A DNA stretch of 64,000 nt from a marine gamma proteobacterium HTCC2148 (GTDB taxonomy: Bacteria > Pseudomonadota > Gammaproteobacteria > Pseudomonadales > Halieaceae): the NCBI GenBank assembly GCA_000156295.1, contig DS999231.1:31451-95450 (forward strand), given 5' to 3'. Within the stretch, counting starts at the first letter, position 1. Every line of letters begins with the position of its first letter. Below the pieces are notes generated by a model. The model worked only from the letters and a program-made list of their open reading frames with translations. It did not search any database and was not told the origin of the DNA. Positions 18,310 through 28,309 of the stretch are shown one piece after another. Both the position numbers and the translations under genes were made by a program.

Positions 18310-18747
18310 TTAATTAGCTAAAAGTTCATAGCCTGCGTAAAAAGTCAGGCCGATTAAAATAAAGCAGCCAATCATAAAAAAGCGCCGCCTAACAGGAACG
18401 TAATTGGATCCCATATGAATAATTGCATGAGCAATCCGGCTCACAACAAACAGCCAGGCTGCCACCTGCACATAAATATTAACTGCTGAGATGCTCCATA
18501 ACACACCAATCAGCACATAGAACAGCAGCGGCACTTCAAACTGATTGCGGATGCAGTTATTAATCTGCAAAACACCGTCTGGCCAGGCGTCATCATGAAG
18601 CGCCCTACGCTCTTCATTCACCTGGCCTAATGTCACTGCCTTTTTTTTCGCAACTGCGAGATAGATATACAGACAAAGCGTGAGCATCACCTGAATAAGA
18701 ACGGGAGCAAATATGTATTTATCTTCCATTTGACGCACCAGCCTCAT
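18310..18747 (-). CDS. MAPEG family membrane protein
   Basis: 145 residues, four hydrophobic helices. The pattern NEERRALHDDAWPDGVLQINNCIRNQFEVPLLFYVL contains the conserved N-x-x-E-x-x-P segment of MAPEG proteins, and SRIAHAIIHMGSN follows. The superfamily includes glutathione-using membrane enzymes in eukaryotes; bacterial members are mostly uncharacterised. ATG at 18747 or 18729 could start; neither has a strong ribosome site. Confidence 0.75.
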   Translation of the reverse strand: MRLVRQMEDKYIFAPVLIQVMLTLCLYIYLAVAKKKAVTLGQVNEERRALHDDAWPDGVLQINNCIRNQFEVPLLFYVLIGVLWSISAVNIYVQVAAWLFVVSRIAHAIIHMGSNYVPVRRRFFMIGCFILIGLTFYAGYELLAN

Positions 18748-18854
18748 TAGCCATTTTTATGCAACGCTATCATCGCTAGCAACTTTAGTCATATCGACAG
18801 GGATTACCAGCTTGCCTGGGCACGGAGAGAGAGAGAATTTTGACAATTACAAAA

Positions 18855-18874
18855 TACTGTATAAATATACAGTA
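18855..18874 (+). promoter_or_regulatory. LexA (SOS) box of dnaE2
   Basis: CTGTATAAATATACAG (18857-18872) is a strong LexA site. It sits just after a TTGACA -35 hexamer (18840-18845), so it covers the expected -10 region. It ends 3 bp before the dnaE2 ATG, leaving no room for a ribosome binding site outside the operator. Confidence 0.92.
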
Positions 18875-18875
18875 T

Positions 18876-21800
18876 ATGTCAAACTACTCCGAACTTCACT
18901 GCCTCAGCTGCTACAGCTTCCTGCGCAGCGCCTCTCACCCCCACGAACTGGTAGAACGGGCGGCGCAACTGGGCTATGGCGCACTGGCCATCACCGATGA
19001 ATGCTCTCTTGCGGGAGTAGTAAAGGCTCACGTAGCAGCAAAGGAGGCTGGGCTAAAACTGATCATAGGCAGTGAATTCAAGCTTGAGGAAGGCATTCGC
19101 CTGGTAGCTCTGGCGCCCTCTCGCGCAGCCTATAGCGAGCTATCAGGGTTAATCAGTATGGCCCGGCGGCGCAGCCCCAAAGGGGAATATCGGGCCAATC
19201 TACGAGATGTCATCTTTCACCTTAAGCGTTGCCTGCTGATTTGGTTACCCCGAGACAACGATGATCACGACAAGGCCTATGGGCAGCAATTGGCACGGCT
19301 GTGTAAAAATCGAATTTGGCTGGGCGTTAGTCACTTGCTGGGAAATGACGAAGCCCGGCATTTTGAAAATACCTCGGCACTGGCAACCGCGCTGAATATT
19401 CCCCTGGTCGCCTGCGGCGATGTACGCATGCATCTGGCTTCCCGCAAACCATTGCACGATGTGTTTACCGCACTGCACTACAACACCAGCGTGGCCCAAC
19501 TGGGTCGGCGACGCCTGGGCAACAGCCAGCAACATTTGCGATCTCTGGAGCGAATACACCAACTCTATCCCCCCGAGCTGATTCTGGAGACTGAGCGCAT
19601 CGTATCGCGCTGCAACTTCAGCCTGGACGAACTGCGCTATGAATATCCAGAGGAAGTTGTTCCCCAGGGTCATAGTGCCAATAGCTACCTGCGACAGCTG
19701 GTCGATGAGGGCAGCAAGCGCCGCTGGCCTACCGGCACCCCCGAGCCTGTTCAGCAACGTATCGACAGGGAGTTGGAGCTGATTGACGAACTAAACTACG
19801 AGTACTACTTCCTCACTGTTTACGACATTGTTGATTTCGCTCGCTCTCGGGACATTCTTTGCCAGGGTCGAGGCTCCGCCGCCAACTCTGTCGTCTGCTA
19901 CTGCCTGGGCATTACCGAGGTATCTCCAGAGCAGATATCCCTTTTATTCGAGCGTTTTATCTCCAAGGAGCGCGACGAACCTCCTGATATTGACGTGGAC
20001 TTTGAACACGAGCGGCGCGAAGAAGTCATTCAATACATTTACCGCAAATACAGTCGCCGACGTGCCGCTCTCGCCGCTACCCTTATCACCTACCGCTCAC
20101 GCAGTGCTGTACGCGATGTAGGCAAGGCGCTGGGGCTGGATCCGGTATTCGTAGACGACCTGGCCAAATCGCTGGCCTGGTGGGATCGCACTGCCGACTT
20201 AAGCAAACGCTTTGAAGAGCAGGGCGTGGCAGGCCACAGCCAGCAAGCAGATTTATTCTACAACCTGGTGCAGCAAATTCTGGGTTTCCCCAGACACCTG
20301 TCCCAGCATGTAGGGGGTTTTGTTATTACCCGCAGCCCTATTTCTACACTGGTGCCGGTAGAGAATGCCAGCATGGCTGAGCGCACCGTTATTCAGTGGG
20401 ATAAGGAAGATATCGAATCACTGGGACTGCTCAAGGTCGATATTCTTGCTCTGGGCATGCTCTCAGCCATCAGAAAAAGCCTGCAAATGGTACATCGCTA
20501 TAACCCGGCGATTGCGACTGTCAGTGACATTCCCAAGGAAGACGCAGCTACTTACCAAATGCTGCAACAAGCCGACACCACCGGCGTATTCCAAATTGAA
20601 TCGAGGGCACAAATGTCTATGCTGCCCAGACTCAAGCCAGAGTGTTTTTATGACCTGGTGATTCAAATCGCGATTGTCCGCCCAGGGCCTATACAGGGAG
20701 ACATGGTGCACCCCTATTTGCGCCGTAAGCAGGGACTTGAGGTAATCACATATCCCTCGGAAGAAATAAAGGGCGTACTGGAAAGAACTCTTGGGGTGCC
20801 TATCTTCCAAGAACAGGTCATTCGCCTGGCCATGGTGGCAGCTGGTTTCTCCGGCGGCGAAGCAGACCAACTGCGCCGCGCCATTGCCAACTGGGGTCGC
20901 AACAGCAAGTTGCTTGGTTTTGAGCAAAAGCTCACTCAGGGCATGATAGAAAGAGGATATGACGAGGACTTTGCCCGTCGCCTGTTTGACCAGATCAAGG
21001 GCTTTGCCGGTTACGGCTTTCCGGAATCACACTCTGCCAGTTTTGCCCTGCTGGCCTATATTTCCTCCTGGCTCAAGCGACACCACCCTGCTGCATTTTT
21101 TGCCGGCCTGCTAAACAGCCAACCCATGGGGTTTTATAGCGCATCACAGTTACTTCAGGACGCTCGCCGCCACGGTGTGGTTGCACTCCCCATAGACGTC
21201 AATCAAAGCGACTGGGACCACCAGTTACTGGATCAACATCGGGGCACCAACAAACCTGTTCGCCTTGGCCTGCGTCTGGTAAAAGGCTTGAGCCGAGGCG
21301 GTGCCCAGCGCGTCGTTGAAGGGCGCCAGCAATCTCCCTTTCGTCAAATCAGCGACCTGCGTCGCAGAGCCCAACTGGACAAACGTGATATGGAGGCATT
21401 GGCGGACGCAGACGCCCTAGTTTCCCTAAGCGGCCATCGCCATCAGTCTCAATGGCAAATTATGGCGCTTGAAGAGGCACGTCCTTTATTACAGGACGAG
21501 CAATTTCAAAACGCGCACTATTTCAATGACAAGGTACAACTACCCGCCCCAGCCGTTGCTGAAGAAGTATTGTCCGACTATCGCGCCACTGGCCTCACCC
21601 TGCGCGCTCATCCGCTAAGCCTGCTACGCGACCAGGCACCCTTCAACCGCTGTAAGAAGCAGGTAGATTTGCCACATTTGGGCAATCACCGCTTTGTACG
21701 CATCGCCGGACTGGTGACCTGTCGCCAACGCCCGGGCAGTGCCTCGGGCGTACTATTCCTCACTCTCGAGGATGAAACCGGCAATAGTAATGTCGTGGTC

Positions 21801-21971
21801 TGGCAACGTACCCAGCAGCACTTTCGCCAGGCGCTGATGTCGGCCCAGTTATTACTAGTCACTGGCACTGTCGAGACAAAAGATAACGTCACCCATGTTA
21901 TCGCCGGAGCACTCTACGACTACACCAGTGAGCTGGATAACCTGCGGGTGAAGTCGAGAAACTTTCATTGA
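18876..21971 (+). CDS. dnaE2: Error-prone DNA polymerase DnaE2
   Basis: SOS-induced C-family polymerase of the ImuA-ImuB-DnaE2 mutasome. 1031 residues, the normal DnaE2 length. The N-terminal PHP domain begins NYSELHCLSCYSFLRSASHPHELV; the polymerase active site carries PDIDVDF at residues 370-376; finger and helix-hairpin-helix regions (ESHSASFALLAY) follow. The C-terminal OB fold (VRIAGLVTCRQRPGSASGVLF) completes the protein. The ATG at 18876 gives the canonical start. It lies directly against the LexA box, and a longer frame to 18840 would translate the operator. It is monocistronic here, far from imuA and imuB. Confidence 0.95.
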   Translation: MSNYSELHCLSCYSFLRSASHPHELVERAAQLGYGALAITDECSLAGVVKAHVAAKEAGLKLIIGSEFKLEEGIRLVALAPSRAAYSELSGLISMARRRSPKGEYRANLRDVIFHLKRCLLIWLPRDNDDHDKAYGQQLARLCKNRIWLGVSHLLGNDEARHFENTSALATALNIPLVACGDVRMHLASRKPLHDVFTALHYNTSVAQLGRRRLGNSQQHLRSLERIHQLYPPELILETERIVSRCNFSLDELRYEYPEEVVPQGHSANSYLRQLVDEGSKRRWPTGTPEPVQQRIDRELELIDELNYEYYFLTVYDIVDFARSRDILCQGRGSAANSVVCYCLGITEVSPEQISLLFERFISKERDEPPDIDVDFEHERREEVIQYIYRKYSRRRAALAATLITYRSRSAVRDVGKALGLDPVFVDDLAKSLAWWDRTADLSKRFEEQGVAGHSQQADLFYNLVQQILGFPRHLSQHVGGFVITRSPISTLVPVENASMAERTVIQWDKEDIESLGLLKVDILALGMLSAIRKSLQMVHRYNPAIATVSDIPKEDAATYQMLQQADTTGVFQIESRAQMSMLPRLKPECFYDLVIQIAIVRPGPIQGDMVHPYLRRKQGLEVITYPSEEIKGVLERTLGVPIFQEQVIRLAMVAAGFSGGEADQLRRAIANWGRNSKLLGFEQKLTQGMIERGYDEDFARRLFDQIKGFAGYGFPESHSASFALLAYISSWLKRHHPAAFFAGLLNSQPMGFYSASQLLQDARRHGVVALPIDVNQSDWDHQLLDQHRGTNKPVRLGLRLVKGLSRGGAQRVVEGRQQSPFRQISDLRRRAQLDKRDMEALADADALVSLSGHRHQSQWQIMALEEARPLLQDEQFQNAHYFNDKVQLPAPAVAEEVLSDYRATGLTLRAHPLSLLRDQAPFNRCKKQVDLPHLGNHRFVRIAGLVTCRQRPGSASGVLFLTLEDETGNSNVVVWQRTQQHFRQALMSAQLLLVTGTVETKDNVTHVIAGALYDYTSELDNLRVKSRNFH

Positions 21972-22133
21972 TCCGGCTCTCAAAAACAACCGCTTAATAT
22001 TCAACCAGCTCTATTTCGATGCCCTATCCTGCTAACAAGACTTAATGTGACTAAACGTTAATCAGCGCTTGCGAGCTTGATCTGCTGTTCTAAAATGTAG
22101 TCTGGAAGAAATCTAGACTCCGAAGGAAACAAC

Positions 22134-24050
22134 ATGCGCATTGCCAAACACCTGATCGCCGCCACCGCACTAGTCGCCGCGACCACAGCACAGTCCCAGG
22201 TACCGCCACCAGCGGATGCTGGCGCCCTATCCAAAGTCTACCCTGGTTCAACTTACTCGCCATACGCAGGCCAAGATTTCGCTAATGATGTCTACTGGGG
22301 CGATACTCACCTGCATACCGATATGTCTATGGACGCAGGTGCCTTCGGCAATCGCCTTGACCTGAATGCTGCCTACCGGTTTGCCCGCGGCGAAGAAGTA
22401 CAGTCCACTACCGCAGGGCCCGTGCGCCTGTCACGGCCTCTTGATTTCCTGGTGATTGCTGATCACTCTGACAACATGGGATTTTTCCCCGATATGCTGT
22501 CGGGAGCTCCCCACATCCTGTCCAATCCAACGGGTAAAGATTGGTACAACCGAATTAAGGCAGGCAAAGGCGTAGGAGTTGCGTTGGAATTGATTGGCCT
22601 GTTTTCACAGGGCCAGTTCGACCCTGAACTTGTTTACACCCCCGATTCAGCGCCCTACAAAGACGCCTGGGCGCGAACTGTAGAAGCAGCAGAACGTTTC
22701 AACGAACCCGGCCGGTTTACTGCCTTCATTGGCTATGAGTGGACCTCGTTAGTCAAAGGCGGAAACATGCACCGAGTCGTCATCTACCGTGACGGAGCCG
22801 ACAAAGGCGGCCAAATGGTGCCCTACACCACCATTGAGCCTCAGGGCAGCGCCAACCCGATGGACTTGTGGAAATGGCTCGCAAATTTCGAAGAGAAAAC
22901 CGGCGGCGACGTTCTGGCGATTGCCCACAATGGCAACCTCTCCAATGGCATTATGTTCCCAATGCAAGCTCAATATGATGGCAGGCGCTTGGACGCCAAG
23001 TACGTCGAGCAAAGATCCAAGTGGGAACCACTCTACGAAGCCACCCAAATCAAGGGAGATGGCGAAACTCACCCCCTACTCTCTCCAGATGACGAGTTTG
23101 CCGATTATGAAACCTGGGACATTGGCAACCTGGATGTATCGGAAGCGAAAGAAGACGCTATGCTGGCCTCAGAATACGCCAGGGAAGCGCTCAAGCGGGG
23201 CCTGCTCATCGAAGACAAGCTGGGCACCAACCCCTACAAATTTGGCATGATCGGTTCTACCGATAGCCACACCTCTCTCGCAACGGCGCAGGAAGACAAC
23301 TTCTTCGGCAAGCACTCGGGCGCCGAGCCCAGCCCAGAGCGAATGGCTCACCCCTTTATGGCTACCGAACGCGGTTCCATCATGGGATGGCAGCAGGTCG
23401 CTTCAGGCTTAGCGGCGGTTTGGGCCAAGGAGAATACCCGGGCGGCGATTTTTGATGCCATGGAGCGAAAAGAAACCTACGCCACTACCGGCAGTCGAAT
23501 GCGAGTCCGTCTTTTCGGTGGCTGGAACTTTACGCTTGCAGACATGAATAACCGTCAGCTGGCTTTTACCGGCTACAGTAAGGGAGTTCCCATGGGAGGC
23601 GACCTGCCTTCGCGGGGCGAGAAGAGTAAGTCAGCTCCCAGCTTTATGGTGTATGCCTTACGTGACCCAATCGGCGCAAATCTGGACCGCATCCAGATCG
23701 TAAAGTCCTGGCAGGATGGCAAAGAGACCAGGGAGAAGGTCTACAACGTCAGCTGGTCTGGCGATCGCCAGGCAGGAGCAGATGGCAAGATACCCGCTGT
23801 TGGCAATACTGTGAACGCCAACACCGCATCGTGGACCAACACCATTGGAGCCCCTGAGCTGGGTACAGTCTGGACAGACCCTGACTTTAACCCGAAACAA
23901 CGTGCGGTCTATTATGCTCGTGTTCTGGAGATACCCACCCCTCGCTGGTCAACCCACGACGCGGTACGTTTTGGTATCGACATTCCTGAAGGTGCTCCTG
24001 TTTCAACTCAGGAACGGGCCTACACTTCGCCAATCTGGTACACCCCCTAG
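22134..24050 (+). CDS. DUF3604 domain secreted protein
   Basis: 638 residues with a signal peptide (first 22 residues). The body matches DUF3604: VYWGDTHLHTDMSMDAGAFG (about residues 53-72) is a PHP-like metal motif, FLVIADHSDNMGF and GSTDSHTSL add further His/Asp ligands, and YATTGSRMRVRLFGGW closes the family core. It is probably a periplasmic metal-dependent hydrolase with unknown substrate. It is followed by a bidirectional terminator shared with the convergent nap operon. Confidence 0.88.
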   Translation: MRIAKHLIAATALVAATTAQSQVPPPADAGALSKVYPGSTYSPYAGQDFANDVYWGDTHLHTDMSMDAGAFGNRLDLNAAYRFARGEEVQSTTAGPVRLSRPLDFLVIADHSDNMGFFPDMLSGAPHILSNPTGKDWYNRIKAGKGVGVALELIGLFSQGQFDPELVYTPDSAPYKDAWARTVEAAERFNEPGRFTAFIGYEWTSLVKGGNMHRVVIYRDGADKGGQMVPYTTIEPQGSANPMDLWKWLANFEEKTGGDVLAIAHNGNLSNGIMFPMQAQYDGRRLDAKYVEQRSKWEPLYEATQIKGDGETHPLLSPDDEFADYETWDIGNLDVSEAKEDAMLASEYAREALKRGLLIEDKLGTNPYKFGMIGSTDSHTSLATAQEDNFFGKHSGAEPSPERMAHPFMATERGSIMGWQQVASGLAAVWAKENTRAAIFDAMERKETYATTGSRMRVRLFGGWNFTLADMNNRQLAFTGYSKGVPMGGDLPSRGEKSKSAPSFMVYALRDPIGANLDRIQIVKSWQDGKETREKVYNVSWSGDRQAGADGKIPAVGNTVNANTASWTNTIGAPELGTVWTDPDFNPKQRAVYYARVLEIPTPRWSTHDAVRFGIDIPEGAPVSTQERAYTSPIWYTP

Positions 24051-24080
24051 CAATCGGGAACAACGACAGGCAGTAAAACA

Positions 24081-24110
24081 AAAAAAGCCCGGGGAAACCC
24101 GGGCTTTTTT
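24081..24110. terminator. Bidirectional Rho-independent terminator
   Basis: A perfect 13-bp stem, AAAAAAGCCCGGG (24081-24093) against CCCGGGCTTTTTT (24098-24110), with loop GAAA. It is flanked by A and T runs, so it works for both the DUF3604 gene and the nap operon. Confidence 0.95.
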
Positions 24111-24126
24111 GTAGCTTGACCACTGG

Positions 24127-24717
24127 CTAATCCCAGCCTTCGACCCCGGACATATCAGGCAGATGGTGTGCAATGCCCTTGTGACAATCGATACAAGTCT
24201 TCTCACCGTTGGCTAACGCTGTGGAGTGCTGTGTGGCGGCACGCTGACTCTGCCAAGTGAAATCCATGTACTCAAAATCGTGGCAATTGCGACATTCAAG
24301 AGAGTCGTTTGCTTTTAGCCGATTCCATTCACGCTCTGCCAGTTCACGGCGCTTGGCCACAAATTTTTCACGCGTGTTAATGGTGCCAAATATCTTGCCC
24401 CAGACTTCTTTGGAAGCCTGCATCTTGCGCGCGATTTTATTTGTCCAGTCGTGAGGCACGTGACAGTCGGAGCACTTGGCCCTCACGCCAGAGCGGTTAG
24501 TAAAGTGAATCGTTGACTGTAGCTCCTCATAAACGTTTTCACGCATTTCATGACAGCCGGTACAGAAGGTCTCCGTATTAGTGAACTCCATCGCGGTGTT
24601 AAAGCCACCCCAGAAGATAACCCCCATGATGAACCCACCCAAGGTCAGAAAACCCAGACTGTAATACTTACTTGGAGTGGAGATTGCTCGCCAGTAACGT
24701 TTAATTGTTTCTATCAC
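24127..24717 (-). CDS. napC: Tetraheme cytochrome NapC
   Basis: Membrane-anchored c-type cytochrome of the NapC/NirT family that carries electrons from quinol to the periplasmic nitrate reductase NapAB. One N-terminal membrane helix (residues about 20-42) is followed by four CxxCH heme sites at 52-56, 82-86, 142-146 and 175-179. 196 residues is typical. It is the last gene of napEDABC and ends at the shared terminator. Confidence 0.95.
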   Translation of the reverse strand: MIETIKRYWRAISTPSKYYSLGFLTLGGFIMGVIFWGGFNTAMEFTNTETFCTGCHEMRENVYEELQSTIHFTNRSGVRAKCSDCHVPHDWTNKIARKMQASKEVWGKIFGTINTREKFVAKRRELAEREWNRLKANDSLECRNCHDFEYMDFTWQSQRAATQHSTALANGEKTCIDCHKGIAHHLPDMSGVEGWD

Positions 24718-24728
24718 CAGAAATGCCT

Positions 24729-25175
24729 CTATTTACGCGCCGCGCGCAGCAGGTCGTCAATGTCCTCAAACTCGTTATCCAACAGCGGATCTACGTCTAT
24801 TTGCACGACGTGACACTGATTACAAAAATAACGTCGCGCGGAAATATCAGCGAGGAAATTTCCCTCTCGGTCCATGTAATGAGTCACGCTGACCATCGGT
24901 GCCTGGCTTTCCTCAGTACGCCTGCGGCTATGGCAAGACATACACTTATTGGCATTAGTATCGATCTGATAATTGTCGATTTTGTGGGGGACCGTCGGCG
25001 GCTGCATGGGGTAGGCACGCTTGCGCTTTACATCATCATTTTCCACTCGACTAATTTTTGGGGGATTCGGTTCGACATCCAGCGCTGCATCGCGAGTCGT
25101 AGCAACATTCTGTGCCAGTGCACCAGCGGTCAGTGCAAGACCCAGCAAGACAGTAATTGTCATACGTGATTTCAT
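24729..25175 (-). CDS. napB: Diheme cytochrome NapB
   Basis: Periplasmic electron-transfer subunit of nitrate reductase. The ATG at 25175 is preceded by AGGAGG at 6 bases and gives a 148-residue protein with a signal peptide (residues 1-21). Heme sites are CMSCH at 78-82 and CNQCH at 118-122, with the usual SHxxR and VTHYMDR segments between. The longer reading frame upstream overlaps napA and is not needed. Confidence 0.94.
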   Translation of the reverse strand: MKSRMTITVLLGLALTAGALAQNVATTRDAALDVEPNPPKISRVENDDVKRKRAYPMQPPTVPHKIDNYQIDTNANKCMSCHSRRRTEESQAPMVSVTHYMDREGNFLADISARRYFCNQCHVVQIDVDPLLDNEFEDIDDLLRAARK

Positions 25176-25185
25176 GGTCTGCCTC

Positions 25186-27672
25186 CTATGCCTTGACGAT
25201 CTTGACGGCGCATTTTTTGAAGTCCGTTTGCTTGGACAGCGGATCGGTGGCATCGAGGGTCACCTTGTTAATCAGCTGACTGGAATCAAACCAGGGCACG
25301 AATACCAGGCCTTTTGGCGGTTTGTTGCGCCCTCGCGTTTCCAATCGAGATCGGATTTCTCCGCGTCTGGATACCACTTTGACCTCATCGCCACGGCGCA
25401 ACTTGCGTTGACGAGCATCATCGGGATGCATATAAACCAGCGCATTAGGCACGGCTTTGTGCAACTCCGGAACACGGCGAGTCATGGAGCCAGAGTGCCA
25501 GTGCTCAAGCACGCGACCGGTAGACAACCAAAGGTCATATTCGTCATCTGGACTTTCGGCGGGTGGTTCATAGGGCAGCGCGAACACGACCGCCCTACCG
25601 TCGGGCTTACCGTAAAAATCGAAACCTTTACCCTCTTTTACATAGGGGTCAGAGCCCTCCCGGAAACGCCATTTGGTCTCTTTACCATCCACAACCGGCC
25701 AGCGCTTACCGCGCACCTGGTGATAAACATCGAAGTCGTCCAGATCATGAGCCTTGCCACGGCCAAACATAGCGTACTCTTCGAATAAACCCTTTTGTAA
25801 ATAGAAACCAAAGTCTTCGGCTTCATGATTGCTGTAACCTTCCTCAATATCCGAGTTGGGGTAGCGATCTACCTGACCATTGCGATACAGCACGTCATAT
25901 AGGGTTTTGCCTTTGAATTCAGGATTGGCTGCCAGAATCTCCGCTGGCCAAACCTCGTCGGTAGTAAAGCGCTTGGAAAACTCGACCAATTGCCACAGGT
26001 CAGACCGAGCCTCTCCTGGAGCATCAACCATCTGGTGCCAGAATTGGGTGCGACGCTCGGCGTTACCATAAGCCCCCTCCTTCTCTACCCACATGGCGGT
26101 TGGCAAAATCAGGTCAGCCGCTTGAGCAGTGACCGTCGGATAGGCATCGGAAACAACAATAAAATTATCGGGATTGCGGTAACCCGGCAGCGTCTCCTCG
26201 TTGAGGTTGGGGGCGGCCTGTACATTGTTATTGACCTGCACCCAGTAGGCATTAATCTTGCCGTCCTTTAAATCGCGGTTTTGCTGCACAGCGTGAGAGC
26301 CGACCCAATCAGGCACAATGCCCTCGGGAAGCTTCCAATATTTTTCTGCAATTTTGCGGTGCTCAGGGTTATTGACCACCATGTCGGCTGGCAAGCGATG
26401 CGCGAAAGTTCCGACCTCACGCGCCGTCCCACAGGCTGAGGGCTGACCTGTCAGCGAAAAGGGACTATTACCTGGTTCTGATATTTTACCTGTGAGCAGG
26501 TGCACGTTATAAAGCATGTTGTTTACCCACACTCCCCGAGTGTGCTGGTTAACGCCCATGGTCCACAATGACATCACTTTGGTGTTGGGATCTGCATACA
26601 ACTCAGCCAACGCCTGCAGGCGCTCGGGTGAAACACCGGACAATTCCGCAACGTATTCTTCGTCGTAAGTGGATACGAATTCAGCAAATTCCTCGAAGTC
26701 AATCTCTTCGGAGCCACCACTACCAGAGTTGGCGGCTTTCGCTTCCAAAGGATGCTCCGGGCGCAGGCCGTAACCAATATCCGTTACGCCTTTGCGGAAA
26801 TTAACGTGCTTACCGACAAAGTCCTTGTTCACTTTGCCTTCCCGAATTATGTAGTGGGCAATATAGTTAAGGATCGCCATATCAGTCTGTGGTGTGAAAA
26901 TCATTGGCATATCAGCCAATTCAAACGACCGATGCTCGAAGGTTGAAAGCACTGCCACTTTCACACCAGGATTGCTGAGACGGCGATCAGTGATGCGCGT
27001 CCACAAGATGGGGTGCATTTCTGCCATATTGGAACCCCAGAGCACAAATGCATCGGCATTTTCCATATCGTCGTAACAGCCCATAGGCTCGTCAATACCG
27101 AATGTGCGCATGAAACCGCCCACCGCAGATGCCATGCAGTGGCGAGCATTAGGGTCAATGTTATTAGAGAGAAAACCCGCCTTCATTAATTTGGAAGCAG
27201 CGTAGCCTTCCCAAACTGTCCATTGTCCGGAGCCAAACATGCCAATGCCACGCGGTCCTTTCTCTTTTAATGCTTTCTTGAATTTTTCTTCCATGACATC
27301 GAAGGCTTCATTCCAGCTAACCGGAGTGAACTCACCTTCCTTGTCATACTTGCCATTTTTCTTGCGCAGCAGGGGTTGGCGCAATCTGTCTTCACCGTAA
27401 AGAATTTTCGCCAGGAAATAGCCCTTAACACAGGCCAGGCCCCGATTGACTTCAGAGTTAATGTCCCCGTGAGTGGCTACAACTCTATTATCTCTAGTCG
27501 CCACATTGATACTGCAGCCAGTGCCACAAAAGCGACAAGCCGCCTTGGACCACTTCAGTTGGGTATCAGAGGTAATAATATTCGTGGCTGCAGCCGTTGT
27601 CGTAATGCCTGCAGCAGCTGCGGCCGTAGCCACCGCGTTTGCCCTGATGAAATCTCGGCGAGTAGTGCTCAT
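25186..27672 (-). CDS. napA: Periplasmic nitrate reductase catalytic subunit NapA
   Basis: Molybdopterin enzyme that reduces nitrate to nitrite in the periplasm. A Tat signal ([10 protein letters not shown]) begins the 828-residue protein. The [4Fe-4S] cysteines are C46, C49, C53 and C81, and the molybdenum-ligand cysteine is at about residue 179 (ARHCMASA). Its start overlaps the napD stop (ATGA). NapD would bind the Tat signal and hold back export until the cofactor is inserted. Confidence 0.97.
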   Translation of the reverse strand: MSTTRRDFIRANAVATAAAAAGITTTAAATNIITSDTQLKWSKAACRFCGTGCSINVATRDNRVVATHGDINSEVNRGLACVKGYFLAKILYGEDRLRQPLLRKKNGKYDKEGEFTPVSWNEAFDVMEEKFKKALKEKGPRGIGMFGSGQWTVWEGYAASKLMKAGFLSNNIDPNARHCMASAVGGFMRTFGIDEPMGCYDDMENADAFVLWGSNMAEMHPILWTRITDRRLSNPGVKVAVLSTFEHRSFELADMPMIFTPQTDMAILNYIAHYIIREGKVNKDFVGKHVNFRKGVTDIGYGLRPEHPLEAKAANSGSGGSEEIDFEEFAEFVSTYDEEYVAELSGVSPERLQALAELYADPNTKVMSLWTMGVNQHTRGVWVNNMLYNVHLLTGKISEPGNSPFSLTGQPSACGTAREVGTFAHRLPADMVVNNPEHRKIAEKYWKLPEGIVPDWVGSHAVQQNRDLKDGKINAYWVQVNNNVQAAPNLNEETLPGYRNPDNFIVVSDAYPTVTAQAADLILPTAMWVEKEGAYGNAERRTQFWHQMVDAPGEARSDLWQLVEFSKRFTTDEVWPAEILAANPEFKGKTLYDVLYRNGQVDRYPNSDIEEGYSNHEAEDFGFYLQKGLFEEYAMFGRGKAHDLDDFDVYHQVRGKRWPVVDGKETKWRFREGSDPYVKEGKGFDFYGKPDGRAVVFALPYEPPAESPDDEYDLWLSTGRVLEHWHSGSMTRRVPELHKAVPNALVYMHPDDARQRKLRRGDEVKVVSRRGEIRSRLETRGRNKPPKGLVFVPWFDSSQLINKVTLDATDPLSKQTDFKKCAVKIVKA

Positions 27673-27986
27673 TCGTGACTCCCTGTTTCTAATTCCGTTT
27701 CGGTCTCGTCGTCGATTTGGTGGTAGACCAGCGCTACGCTAATCACCCCCGAAAGTGCTTCCAATGCACTAATGCGTTCCATGACTGCGCCCTCATTTGC
27801 GGTTTCAAGCAAAACCACAAGTTTTCCCGCTTCACTGTGTTCAGGGACGCTCGCATCGGGAAGAGCTTCGATAGCTGGGATAATCGTCGCGATAAGTTCA
27901 GGACGGCAGTGAACCACCAGGCTGGAGATATGCACGCCTCCGCCGGCAGTATCGCCTCTTAACAAGGCGCGTCTTGTTAAACGCAT
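27669..27986 (-). CDS. napD: NapA chaperone NapD
   Basis: Cytoplasmic chaperone that binds the NapA Tat signal. The NapD core starts at [14 protein letters not shown] and continues to the ferredoxin-like fold end, [15 protein letters not shown]. From the ATG at 27986 there is an extra N-terminal segment, [17 protein letters not shown], not typical of NapD; a GTG at 27935 would give the normal NapD start but has poor ribosome-site spacing. The extra segment resembles the RR-x-x-LRG start of NapF. Confidence 0.88.
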   Translation of the reverse strand: MRLTRRALLRGDTAGGGVHISSLVVHCRPELIATIIPAIEALPDASVPEHSEAGKLVVLLETANEGAVMERISALEALSGVISVALVYHQIDDETETELETGSHE

Positions 27987-27991
27987 AGCGG

Positions 27992-28135
27992 TTAGCCCGG
28001 TGGGCCCAGAAGAATCTGGCTCATCCAAACGATGAATCCGTATCCGCCTACGATAGCAATAGAGAGTGCTGGTGCTAAAAACACACACAGCAAAATAAAG
28101 GAGCGAAACTCCGTTTTTTTATCGACTTCTTGCAC
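27992..28135 (-). CDS. napE: NapE membrane protein
   Basis: Short single-span inner-membrane protein of nap operons. The segment FRSFILLCVFLAPALSIAIVGGYGFIVWMSQILLGPPG is the NapE signature. A GTG at 28135 with GGGAAG a few bases upstream gives 47 residues; the only ATG of the frame (28219) would add about 28 unlikely residues. It is the first gene of napEDABC. Its biochemical role is not established. Confidence 0.8.
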   Translation of the reverse strand: MQEVDKKTEFRSFILLCVFLAPALSIAIVGGYGFIVWMSQILLGPPG

Positions 28136-28309
28136 CGGCTTCCCTGTCTTTAATCTTTGTGCTCTGAGGAGTATAGGCCTCCGTCGTTCACAGGCAAACA
28201 AAAAACTCCCATCAGGCATTGGAACCTTGATCTAAGACATGAAAAGCCCATTTATGCTCGGTTTACATTGCAGGGCTGACACTCTGGCTTCTGGTCCCGC
28301 CGTATCAAC

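Noticed and set aside
28227..28240. FNR-type site upstream of napE (TTGATCTAAGACAT)
   Set aside because: Only the left half TTGAT matches TTGAT-N4-ATCAA; the right half is too poor to claim regulation.
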